Position numbers and translations under genes: made by a program | The notes under the pieces: generated by a model | What the model was told of the DNA's origin: nothing | Seen by the model: the letters and a program-made list of their open reading frames with translations, nothing else | Databases searched by the model: none | NCBI GenBank assembly: GCA_905182995.1 | Contig: CAJJDP010000162.1 | Coordinates: forward strand, 189,068 to 253,067 | DNA from: Paramecium octaurelia | Lineage: Eukaryota > Ciliophora > Oligohymenophorea > Peniculida > Parameciidae | Direction of reading: 5' to 3' | DNA length: 64,000 nucleotides | Shown: positions 36,144 through 47,009 of the stretch, piece by piece | How the letters are laid out: every line of letters begins with the position of its first letter | Position numbering within the stretch: position 1 is the stretch's first letter

Positions 36144-38075
36144 AATTTTAACATAAATTAATTAAATGATCGATAATCTGATAATATTAAGAATACAAAG
36201 TTATAAGAATAATACAAAGGGATATTCATTTTAGGAATTAAAACAGCTACCTAATTTTAATATTGTTGCTTCAAAAAACAAAATCTATTTTGGGTAGGTA
36301 TTCAATGGCTAAAAACATGGTAAAGGTGTACTGCTGATGGATTAGGAACATGTATATGAAGGAGAGTTTAATAACAATCGTAAGCATGGTCAAGGCTGGG
36401 AATTTTTTCCATCTAAATCTTATTATTAAGGGCTATATGTAAATGGAAAGCCGGAAGGCTAAGGAAAATTTACATGGGCAAATGGCGAATATTATGAAGG
36501 AGAATGGTTTAACGGCAATAAACACGGATAAGGAACTTGGATGGGCTTAAAGGGAGATATGTATACTGGATTTTGGATTGAAGGAAAGCCCAATGGTAAA
36601 GGATAACATAAATGGATTAATGGAGATTAATACAAAGGAGAATTTAAGGATAGTTTGAAACATGGTTTTGGTGAAGAACTATTCGCAAATGGGGATAGAT
36701 ATGTTGGAATGTATTAAAATGGGAAACCTGAAGGAGATGGAGAATATTTTTACTCAAGTGGTGCTTATTTTCATGGAAAATTTAAAAATGGTCTTAAAAC
36801 TGGCTATGGAGAGTACAGATGTTCAACATACTCATATAAGGGATATTATATGAATGATAAAAAGCATGGTGAAGGTGAACTAATTTATTAAGATGGAACT
36901 AGAAAAAAAGGAAAGTTCTTTAACGATTTCTATGAAAAAACAGTACTAAGATAATCCAGTGTCCCTAATAATACTTAGCCAAATGAAACACCTCCTAAAA
37001 ATTATTAAGAATTAGTGAAGGCTTGTTTAAAACCTCCTACTTATTTATCCTCCACTAAACCCAACACACAAAAACAATAAGCATCCCCACTTAACAAAAC
37101 TGTTATCATCTAAAGAAATCGACTTGATTTAAATTCTTCTGAAAAACCCTAAAAAAATTTGTAAATATAAACAGGTAGACAAAATTCTAAAAGAGAATTT
37201 TAAGAAAAGGATACAAATCTTAAACAATAAGAAAAAGCTGTTTTGTAGAAAAAGGTTTCATTAAACGTACATAGCAATAAATCTTCCCCAAAAAATTAAC
37301 AACATTAATAAACGATATATAAATAACCCAGTCGGTAACCGTAAGAATAGTCATTTAGGTTCGATACAACAAAAACAAGTTTTGTTACCAAGACTGGATT
37401 AAAAGGAAAATAAAGCTTTAAATAAAGAAGTTACTCAAAATATGATTGACATATATTACTAATTAAAATTAAACTCTAAGTGATATTCCTTTTTAAGAAT
37501 AAAGTCTTAGATCTAATTTCATTTTTATTTTTTCTAAATGCTTTTAAATTAACAGAAATTCAGTTAATTCATCATTTTAGACTTTAATTATTTTCATCCA
37601 AATTCAGGAAACCCGATATTGTTTTTAATATAAACATTACATAAATGACTACTAGAGTATCTATTATTATTTATATATGTATATGCAATTCAAACAAAAA
37701 AATTCAATGTTCTAACAAAATATTTATTCCTTTAGGTTTAGCAAAAACTATTTTTAATTCTGTTTATTGATATTAATTTAAAAAGCTCTAGTGACATATG
37801 ATTTTACTCCAAAATTTCATTCGAAACACTTATTATGTAACTTAATCCAATTAAAGTAGAAAACTTGTATAAAGAAAAGAACATTTGTGAAGGAATCAAC
37901 TGAATCACATTAAGAAACAACAATGCAAAAAGCCTTATGCTAAACTTAAAATGGCATTAATTAAAGGATAAGATAAAATGGAGATATGTCTAAATTTGGT
38001 TAAATGTTAAATTTTATATAAAATTATAAATATTCTAATAATAACTAATAAATAAATGATATTTGAGCAAAATAA
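36144..38075 (+). repeat. Segment B, plus orientation
   Basis: Partner of 32408-34339. It runs from the divergent promoter between the coiled-coil and MORN genes to the edge of repeat A. Bases 37450-38075 are an A/T-rich spacer with no gene that I can support. Confidence 0.9.
36166..37449 (+). CDS. MORN-repeat protein, 427 aa
   Basis: An intronless frame from ATG 36166 to TGA 37447-37449. After about 40 residues come nine MORN repeats of about 23 aa each, with the Y-x-G-x-(W/F/Y)-x-x-G-x-x-x-G-x-G pattern (YEGEFNNNRKHGQG, YQGLYVNGKPEGQG, YEGEWFNGNKHGQG and others). A Ser/Lys/Gln-rich basic tail of about 170 residues without predicted structure follows. MORN proteins bind membranes or link cytoskeletal structures such as basal bodies and cortical scaffolds in protists. 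The neighbours (SF-assemblin, coiled coil) fit such a role. The partner of the MORN array is unknown. Confidence 0.9.
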
Positions 38076-38552
38076 ATTAGCAATAAATTTATTTATATTA
38101 ATATTATCTTTTAATTTAAATAATCAGTTAGATATGTCAAACAATAGAAGTAATGTATAGTGAAATAAATTAGATTATTCACCATCAAGAGAGAGAGTAG
38201 CAAAAATAAGTTCTTAATTAAGTTAAATGGATTTAACAATAGAAGGAGAGAGAGTAATATAAATAATAAATATATAGACTAAAAGAATAGAGGAATCAGA
38301 GACAAGATTAGATTAATTGGAATCTGGATTGAATGAATTGAATGAATAATTAAGTTAAAGAGTAGCCTTGATAAAAGATAGTGTATTGAAATTATAGAAA
38401 GTGTTGGATTAAACAAAATTATAAAGAGAATAACATTTCGAATAGAAATAAAAGGAATATATAGATTTAGAGAATTCATTCAATTAGGCAGTTGAAGGAT
38501 TGACATCAACAAGAAAAGATGGAGAATAAAAGATTATAAGATTTATTGAAGA
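38076..38552 (+). repeat. Repeat A, copy 3, truncated at the N
   Basis: The first 477 bp of repeat A in inverted orientation; the piece stops inside the SF-assemblin gene at 38552. Confidence 0.9.
38134..38552 (+). CDS. SF-assemblin family protein, 5' part only
   Basis: Same start and first exons as the other copies (ATG 38134), cut by the N at 38553 after the codons for RFIEE. The rest is present in the copies at 30192, 31520 and 39700. The truncation is a scaffold-piece end, not a biological one. Confidence 0.85.
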
Positions 38553-38553
38553 N
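38553..38553. other. Single-N scaffold junction
   Basis: Joins a piece ending inside SF-assemblin to one starting inside intron 1 of the coiled-coil gene; the two are not biologically contiguous. Confidence 0.9.
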
Positions 38554-39641
38554 ATATGTATTTTAGAATTTTTCAAGAGAATAAGACATGTTAATTAGTA
38601 ATAGAGATGAAATTTCTAATTAATTAAATACATTGATGTAATTGCATAATCAAATTCTTTAAAATGATTTAAAAAAGAAAATAGTTCATCTAGAAGAAGA
38701 ACCTGATGCTTCTCCTCTGCAGAATCTTTATTAGATGAATTAATAAATTCAAGAATCAATGAATCAATAGCTATCTTTAATCAGACAAGAATTGAATGAA
38801 CAAAAATAAATTAATTTAGATCTCTTACAGGTTTTGAACGGAGAATAGCTACAAACACAAAGAAAAATGGTTTCAACAGAGATGCAATAATAGATAGAAT
38901 AACAATAATAATTGTAATAATAATCAAATTCTTAAATTCAATTCCAAAACTACACTTGCCAAAATCTAAATGAAAATTTGGAAAGCGAGGAAAGCAACAT
39001 TCTGATCCAAAAATATAATAATTAAAATGCTAACCTATAAATATAAAAAGATTTTAATTAACTTTTTGAAAAGCATAAGAAATAGTATTTATTAAATAAT
39101 ATCTTAGATTATTTAAACCAAAATAAAAACTATATTTGAAATAAACTAAGGCAACGGCAGAAAAAAGGAAAAGGTCCATAGATGCCGCATAATCTAAATC
39201 AAAATCTAAGTCAAAAGAGAAGGAGAATTTTATATTGAAAGATAAAGAAAAAAAGAAAACTCCCATATCATTTGAGGAAACATACAAAAGACACATCCAA
39301 GATCAATTAAAAAAACTTAATTTTATTGTAGAAAAATCTTTAAATTATAAGTGAAAGGTAATAATCTTCTGTTAACATTGTAATGGAATCTATACTGATT
39401 ATAATATATATTGAAATAAATAACTCTCTTATTATATTTTTTATGATAGCAAAATCAGTTTATAATATAATTTAAAGAGAACTGAAATTATGGAAAATAA
39501 TTGTGATTTATATGTTTTTCAAATAAACAGGCTGAGATAATAACTGCTAGAGAAGCAGATATCGTTATTTAAAATTGCAGTAGACTAATCTTTGAATTTT
39601 TCTCTGAATTTTTAATATATTGATTGGGGCATTGATAAAGC
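38554..39641. repeat. Segment C, inverted copy (reverse complement of 34341-35428)
   Basis: Starts within intron 1 of the coiled-coil gene and ends directly at repeat A (39642). It shows that C borders an A copy whose other side is the 40614-40967 flank. Confidence 0.9.
38567..39354 (+). CDS. Coiled-coil protein, last two exons only (copy)
   Basis: Exons 38567-39084 and 39108-39354 are the same as exons 2 and 3 of the gene at 34628-36106, in the opposite orientation. The first exon is missing because the piece begins in intron 1. Treat as a duplicate representation of that gene. Confidence 0.8.
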
Positions 39642-40613
39642 ATTAGCAATAAATTTATTTATATTAATATTATCTTTTAATTTAAATAATCAGTTAGATA
39701 TGTCAAACAATAGAAGTAATGTATAGTGAAATAAATTAGATTATTCACCATCAAGAGAGAGAGTAGCAAAAATAAGTTCTTAATTAAGTTAAATGGATTT
39801 AACAATAGAAGGAGAGAGAGTAATATAAATAATAAATATATAGACTAAAAGAATAGAGGAATCAGAGACAAGATTAGATTAATTGGAATCTGGATTGAAT
39901 GAATTGAATGAATAATTAAGTTAAAGAGTAGCCTTGATAAAAGATAGTGTATTGAAATTATAGAAAGTGTTGGATTAAACAAAATTATAAAGAGAATAAC
40001 ATTTCGAATAGAAATAAAAGGAATATATAGATTTAGAGAATTCATTCAATTAGGCAGTTGAAGGATTGACATCAACAAGAAAAGATGGAGAATAAAAGAT
40101 TATAAGATTTATTGAAGAGAAGACAGGATTGATAAGAAGTGAATTGAGTACAGAAAGTAGAACAAGAAATGAAAATATTGAAAGATTAAATTAATGTTTA
40201 GAAACAGATTTACCAAGATTACATGAAGCTATAAAGACAGAAGTAGCAGAAAGAGAAGAAATGGATTCAAATATATCTAGAAAAATGAATGAAGAATTAA
40301 GCAAATTAAACTAATTATTAGTTTAAGAGAAAGTCAATAGATAAGAATCAGAATAAGCAATCTTTGATATGTTAAAAGATGTTGTCAATAGAATCAAAAC
40401 TGAAGTTGACAATGAAAAAAAATAAAGGTTTCTATTTCTTATTATCATCTTAGAGAATCAACAGAAGAAACACTTCTAGCTTTATTAGAAGATACTTGCA
40501 ATAAAGTTAATGCAGCTTAACTAGCATGAGTTCAATATCATTATTCAATCCACAAATACAAATACACAATATCATTCTCTTCTTAATATTATTATAATAC
40601 ATCCTCCATTTCA
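39642..40613 (+). repeat. 972-bp repeat A, copy 4
   Basis: Reverse complement of copies 1 and 2. It borders segment C on the left and the unique flank 40614-40967 on the right. Confidence 0.9.
39700..40529 (+). CDS. SF-assemblin family protein, copy 4 (251 aa)
   Basis: Exons 39700-39715, 39740-39819, 39844-40427 and 40454-40529 (756 nt); introns 24 nt (GTA...TAG), 24 nt (in phase; could in principle be retained) and 26 nt (GTT...TAG). The product is a heptad-rich segmented coiled coil of the SF-assemblin/beta-giardin type. Its conserved C-terminal helix (STEETLLALLEDTCNKV) appears only when the third intron is removed, which confirms that GTT donor. Predicted role: striated rootlet fibre at basal bodies. 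Confidence 0.88.
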
Positions 40614-40643
40614 TCTTTATCATCTTTTTTTATATATTTACTT

Positions 40644-41774
40644 ATGTATATGTAAATGTTATTATTTATATAAATATCACATAAAATACAGAATGAGTAC
40701 TTACTGATATATTGATTTCAGATACTTGTTCCTAATAATGTACTACACCCATGCTGTATTTACTAATCTATGGAAGTCTGCTATTCACATATTTTTTGAC
40801 CAAATTTATGACTATTTTACTTTATTCCTTTAAGGAAACAATTTCCAGAAATATCTATATCATTTAACTTAAGCCAATAAAATTTAAGTTTATTATATAA
40901 ATGGCTAGAATACAGATCTGAAAAATGTCTTTAATATTACTATAGATTTTAATAATAAAAAAAAAACAGGTAAGTTTTTAGACTTAATCAGAAAATTTAA
41001 ATAATAAGATAAAACTAAGCTAAACAATTAAAATGTTCTTTAAAGGCTTCTACAATAAATCATTCTTAATTAGTTATATTATCAGTGCACGCTTGACTAC
41101 TCATATAAATGTTTAGAAGTGGAAATTGGCACAAATGGAACATTAAATCTAGAAATCCAAATCAACTATTAATGATTACTATAGTTAATCTGGCTTTTAG
41201 AAATCGGAATAATTATTTTAATCATTATTACTAAAGCCAATTGAAATGATAATAGATTGCAGTGCTTGATTCCAATAATGAAAGCATAACTAAAAAATTT
41301 CAGATTCAAATGGAATAAAATGCTTAGAATAACATTTCAATCTACTCAAAATTATCCAATATAAATTTATATCTGAATTAATTGGAGATTTTAGATAAGA
41401 AGTTGAAAGTAAATATCAGTTTAAATCATATTTAATAGAACACAGAAGTTATTCTTAAAATAATAAGTTACTTTGATAGCCCCTAAATAAAATTAAGGTT
41501 ATTTGAATATGTCGCTTTCAATTTACAACTATCTAACACTGTTCTCTTATTAGATTTGATCTTAAAACGTATTGAATTGTTAAAAAAATTAAAAAGAAAC
41601 TCTAGACGAATTAAAGAAAATACGATTTTTTGTTTCACCAGTTTAATATTTTAATATAAATGCTATCAGTAATCTAAGTTCTTTTAACAAATATAATTGA
41701 GAACTTCATAAAATTAACATAGAAATAAATCTAATTATAATAGAAAATCTAGATTATATAAATCTAAAGTTTGA
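40644..41774 (+). pseudogene. Disrupted gene, about 367 codons, function unknown
   Basis: The ATG at 40644 (or 40656) opens exon 1 to 40696; a 25-nt intron (40697-40721, ends CAG) leads to a long coherent frame (DQIYDYFTLFLQGNNFQKYL, LEVEIGTNGTLNLEIQI) that meets TGA at 41173. The coding signal continues in the +1 frame (NDYYSQSGFQKSEQLFQSLL) to about 41255. It then continues in the next +1 frame (DSNNESITKKFQIQMEQNAQ) to TGA at 41772-41774. Removing two bases makes the total exactly divisible by three. It could be a real pseudogene or a gene with two over-called bases. Helical, no recognised domain. Confidence 0.55.
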
Positions 41775-41890
41775 AAATTTTGCAAGTACAATATGATTAT
41801 CTAAATGAAAAATATAAATTGATTATATTTATTTGTAATAGTTTATTTATACTTGGTTTTATATAATATAAATTAATTACTAACAGTCAG

Positions 41891-42388
41891 ATGTTCAATA
41901 AAGTTGGAAATAAAGAAAACAAATATACGTTGAAAACAGATGAATCAAATATTGAGGAGTTGCCACATATTACAAAAATCAAAAGTGATCATTTGGAGCA
42001 ATTAATATTTAATGTTAAATTATATACAGAGAATCAAAACCTTGATCAAATGAAAAAATTCTTGGTAATGAATTATAAAAAATTCAATGATTTGTAATGT
42101 GCCATCGAGTAGCTTGAATCAGAATTAGAATAGTTGAACAGATAGGAATCACAATTTGAAAATTAAAATTAAGAAAAAAACTAAGAGAATGAATTATAAA
42201 TGCTGTAATAAAACTTAGAGGCATTGCAAAAGGAAGAATAACAATATCAACAACAAATAAAACAAAAACAATTATAATTGCAGAATTAAATGTTTTATAG
42301 GGAATACTATTATATGTAGCAAGAGAAGCAAGGTTTGATAGCATAGAATGCAAAATTACTTTAACAAAAATAATCTACTCATAGTTGA
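41891..42388 (+). CDS. Small coiled-coil protein, 165 aa
   Basis: An intronless frame from ATG 41891 to TGA 42386-42388. The first 70 residues are mixed polar (NVKLYTENQNLDQMKKFL). The rest is extremely Q/E-rich coiled coil (EKNQENELQMLQQNLEALQK) with most Q encoded by TAA/TAG. It lies 82 bp upstream of the TTC12-like gene on the same strand. No family recognised; a structural partner of axonemal or basal-body proteins is possible. Confidence 0.75.
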
Positions 42389-42470
42389 TTGAATATATTT
42401 AATCAGATTTTTTATATGTATGCATTTTTTGATTTTCAAAATATAGTGATTAAGTAATAATAAATATAAA

Positions 42471-45109
42471 ATGTAACCACCAGTGTTCGAGAATCAATTA
42501 GATCCAGAAGAAATGGAAGCTTGGCTTGCAGAAGTAGAATTAGTCCATGAGAAAATTAAGAAATTGTCAAGCGAATAGGTATAGCAATAATTGAAAATTT
42601 AAAGGGCAATGTAAAAGATGATGATGAGGAGATAATTAAGATAAGATAAAAAAGGTTAGAACAAGAGAAAAAGAAAGAAGATGCTAGGAGATAATTGCAG
42701 ATTTAAAAAGAGGAAGAGGAAAGAAAAGGGAGGAAGGGAAAAGGATAAAATAAAGATTATGCTAGTTTTTGCAAATATTGCTATTTAGAGTATGTTAAGA
42801 AGACAGATTAATGCTATTGGTGCAAAAGAGATACTTTGACACAGGAATGTAAAATTGATAGAATAATCTAGAACGTTACAATTAATTATTGGAGAAGGTT
42901 GAAAAATATAAAGAAGACAAGAGCAGAAAGCAATAGAAGAAATAGAAATTTGAGTTGATGGAAAAAACAGAGAAAATACTATGGAAAAAGACCACTTTTA
43001 CACATAAAAAATGGGAATATTATACAAGTTCAGAAGAAGAAATAGAATCTGAACCAATAGTTCCTAAAGATGATCCAAATTTCAAAGCCTTAGAATTAGA
43101 TATGGAATAAAGAAAGAAAAAGAAAGAGGAAGACATGAAAAAGGCAGAGGAATTAAAAAACAAAGGCAATGAATATTATAGTAAAGGTGATTATGATCAT
43201 GCAGCCTGGAAATATTCTTAAGCACTTGAATTAGTAAAAGATAATAAGACTTTGTGGTTAAATAGAGCAATTACATACATAAAGTCAAACAAAAACAAAA
43301 AGGCTATCAATGATTGCACAAAAGTCATCGAATATGCTGAATGCTTTGAAAATGGTTATACTTAGAGTAGAGAAAATTGCTGTAAAGCCTTTTATCGAAG
43401 AGCATTGGCATATTATAATAGGGATCGATTATAAGAAGCACTAAATGATATCAATCAAGCCTAACAACTTATACCAGATGATAAATAGGTATAGAATCTT
43501 AAGAAGGAAATAGAAGCTAAAATAGATCATTATTAAAGGTTGAAACAAAATGAAAAGGAAGAGAAGGATGAAGAAGAACCAAAATAAGACAACTAAGATT
43601 AACAAGAAAATAGTATATAGTGATAATAATAATATAGATAATTCAAAAGAAAAGAAAAGCTTTATGGATGAAAATCTAACTTACAAACAACTGATTGATA
43701 AGTTTGTAGGAGAGGAAGAAATTGAACTCTTATAATTATTTAAAGTGCTCAAGGTTGATTCAAACGAAGCCACAGCCTATTTTTATGAAAAAAATGGTTT
43801 GAAATAACTATTAAACATAATATAAAAAAATGATGAGAAATTGCACAATCTATAAAATGTAAGCATTTTTTATAAACTTTAGATTATGGCAAGTTTACCA
43901 GCTTTGATTTTATAGGTTTATTAAGAAAAAAGTTTGTTGTATTAGGAATAATTCCTAATTTAATATAATGGAATTGAAGTTATTTATGAAAAAATTAAAT
44001 AATTGTTGAAACAGGTTGAAAATAAATCCTAATCTGCAATTTATGATACGATATCAGATTATTTAGATGTATTAAATGTGATGGATGAAGAAAAACCTAG
44101 ATCTATAATATAACAGCATGAAATAATTAGAACTAAGTTTTATCCTGAATTGTTTCAAAGAATTATATCATTATATAAGACCGAAAGAGATGTGGTTGCT
44201 ACATTTTTAAGTTTCTGCAGTAATTTATGTTATGGATAGAATACGCCCTTAAAAAATGTTCTTTTTGGGAATATTAACGAAATTATAAATAAATTTGTAG
44301 AGATATTAGAAAAAGCTGAAATAAAATAAACAAACATTAAAATGATGAATCAATTATGCAATTTATTGTCAAATTTATTGACAGAAGAGAAATATAGGTT
44401 TTACTTCTTATCAAAAGAATTCAACCCAAATTTCTTTAAGGCCTACCTTAAGTTTATTAAAGCCATATAATTTAAGGATAATGAATATAACTCATTAAAA
44501 TAAAATGGTATTGCAGTTTTAGTTAATTTGACATTTCAAATCAATTAAGTCCAATCGGACTATGTAAGTAAAATCAATTTGTTGATTCCTACTCTAATTG
44601 AATATTTAGAGACTTAGTAAGATGGTTTAGTGATAGAGAGAGTCCTTACAGTATTGGCTAAAGTCAACTATGAAGAAAATATTTATCTAATAACAAAGTT
44701 TATAAAATCATACAGTAATCAATCTATTAGATGTTTGCTTCAATGGTTATCAAGAAAATCTCCCTTGGTGGTTGATTAGTTAAAATAAAAATAAACACTG
44801 TTATATGAATTATTGGAATAATTGAAATAGTAATTGAATAGTGATAATGAGATAATATATTGCAATTGCTGTAATGTCATTGGGTACATAATTGATTTGT
44901 TATCACCAATTAATGGTGAGTAAAATGCTTGCTCATTCTTCAATCAATTGATTCCTAGATTGTTGAGTTTCGTGAAAGATAAAACTGGTAATTTTAGAAA
45001 AAATTCGGCAATTCTTTTGGCAAAATTAACAAAAGATTAGAACAATTTACAAAAAGTAAGAGATTTACATGGAATTGAAATTTTATAATCAGTAATGGGT
45101 AAATTGTGA
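42471..45109 (+). CDS. TTC12-like TPR/armadillo protein (dynein-arm preassembly)
   Basis: Exons 42471-42578, 42605-42848, 42872-43612, 43638-43858 and 43883-45109 (2541 nt, 846 aa); the last intron is in phase and could be retained. The short N-terminal helix (DPEEMEAWLAEVELVHEKI) precedes a Lys/Glu-rich coil and a C-x2-C-x10-C-x2-C zinc-type knot (residues about 90-107). Three TPRs follow at about 205-330 (ELKNKGNEYYSKGDYDHA, LWLNRAITYIKSN, AFYRRALAYY), then ARM-like helices to the end (NSAILLAKLT, LHGIEILQSVM). The C-terminal LHGxEIL ending matches TTC12. In vertebrates TTC12 is needed for cytoplasmic assembly of ciliary dynein arms. Assignment rests on order and motifs. Confidence 0.82.
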
Positions 45110-45151
45110 ATAGTATAATAATATATTATATATAAATATTTAAATTTGATT

Positions 45152-47009
45152 ATGCTATCAAAATAATAGAAACTACATGAAATACTATCTTAAGACATAT
45201 TGAAAATGTATGTTTAGAGTAATAATTAGTTCAACTACAAAAGCATCTTAAAAATTAAGTTAATCTTTCGATACAAATGGATTAATAGGACAATTATTGA
45301 GTCCAAATTAAAAAACAAATTAAAGTATGGGATAATAAAAAGTGAATAAAACAATATAATATCAGCAAGAATTACTAAAATTAATGACAAATCATAAGCA
45401 ATTATAATCTGGCAATAAAAATGCAAATATATCAGATTTGATGAGGTAATAAAAAGAAAGCAAAAGAATTAATTCTGGTACAAGTCAACCTTAAAAATCA
45501 TAGTCATCAAACAAATTGAGTTTTTTTAATACAGGAATTACAATAATTGTGAATCATGAGAATCAATAAATTAAATTTAATATTGAATCTTCAAAAACAA
45601 CAGGATAGTTAGAAGAATATTTGAAATAAGAAGTAAAGTAACATTCAATACATTAATATTCATCTACAGTTTCTTAACCAGATGAAAGAAAGTAACACGT
45701 GGAACTGGGAATGATTCCTCAGATTTGGAGATAGTTTCATTTCATACAGTAGATAAAAATCTGCCTATTGATTATTATTTGCAGTAACCTAATAAAAGCT
45801 TAGAAATATTTAGTGGGTAAACATTAAATTTATAACCATTTTATGGGACTCCTTAATAAAGCAAAATAACTGCTTAAAGATTTATTTTTGTAAATTGTAT
45901 TGGAGTTGGTGGACTTTCAAGAGTTTATATGGTGAAAAAGAAATCAAATGGAAGATATATGCTATGAAACTAATTGATAAGGAATTTATTATGTAACATA
46001 AGAAATAAGGTATAAGTAGTTAAAAATTTGTTAGGTATTGTGTAAAATGAAAGAGATATCATGACTGTTGTTGATCATCCTTTTGTTATTAAATTAGAAT
46101 ATGTATTTGAATCAAAGAATTTCATTTTATTTGCGTTAGAATTTTGCAGCGGAGGGGAGTTGTTTTGGTAATTAAAACAAGTTAAAAGAATGGCAGAAGA
46201 TTAAGCAAGATTTATTTTACAGAGTTTTGTTTAGCAATGCTTTATCTGCATTCATTATCAGTAGTTTATAGAGATATCAAACCAGAGAATATATTTTGAT
46301 AGATTTAGATGGCCATATCAGAATAGCAGATTTTGGATTGTCAAAACCAAATATGACAGAAGATGATTATGCATACAGCTTTTGTGGTTCACCTGAATAT
46401 ATGGCCCCAGAAATGTTATTGAAAGTGGGCCATAATGTTTAGGTGGATCATTATTGTCTAAGAGCATTGCTATATGAATTAATCACTGGATTGCCTCCAT
46501 ATTATTCTAGAGATACTGATGAAATCTATGAATCTATTCTTAATGAAGAATTAACATTCCCTGAGAAATTAAATTTATCATCTAACATAAAGATACTTCT
46601 AAATCTTACATAGAATCTATTGCAAGGTTTATTATGCAAACAACCCTCCGAAAGATTAGGAGCTAATAAAGGATTATCAGAATTACTTATTCATTCTTGG
46701 TTTAAGGATGTTGATCTTGTAGAATTATTAAAAAAATAAGTTCTTTCCCCTTTTACACCAAATCATTTGAAATTCAATTATGATTAAAATGAACTAATGA
46801 AAGGAGAACTTGAAACAAGAGAAAAACTTTTAGGCAAGTCTGGATTTCATTAAGATATTAGGCTATTTAAAGCCTTTTATTTTGACTCCAAAGAACAGAT
46901 TTAAATGAAATAGGAATAAGCCAAAATATTGAAATAGCATTTCATGATGGTAACTCAATAAAAATTGGCGCTTAATACTAAGTTTAAACCACAAAAGACA
47001 AAGCGCTGA
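45152..47009 (+). pseudogene. AGC-type protein kinase, frame-broken
   Basis: Coding signal starts at ATG 45152, with a 22-nt intron at 45208-45229 and a 25-nt intron at 46010-46034. Kinase motifs are all recognisable but in different frames: [44 protein letters not shown] and [10 protein letters not shown], then the AGC region KQPSERLGANKG. Single missing bases are needed near 45690, 45945, 46213 and 46295. A Gly-to-Arg change occurs where the family has LGALLYE (CLRALLYE). The signal runs on in other frames to about 47480. Four or more breaks in 1.9 kb make a true pseudogene likely, though all are in short A/T runs and could be consensus errors. Confidence 0.65.

Noticed and set aside
30192-40529. 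Reading the SF-assemblin, MORN and coiled-coil copies as seven independent loci
   Set aside because: The copies look base-identical and are cut exactly at the N's, so most are one or two loci represented repeatedly by overlapping scaffold pieces.
43859-43882. Certain call of a 24-nt intron in the TTC12-like gene
   Set aside because: It has GTA...TAG ends but is in phase and free of TGA, so retention cannot be excluded; reported only as likely.
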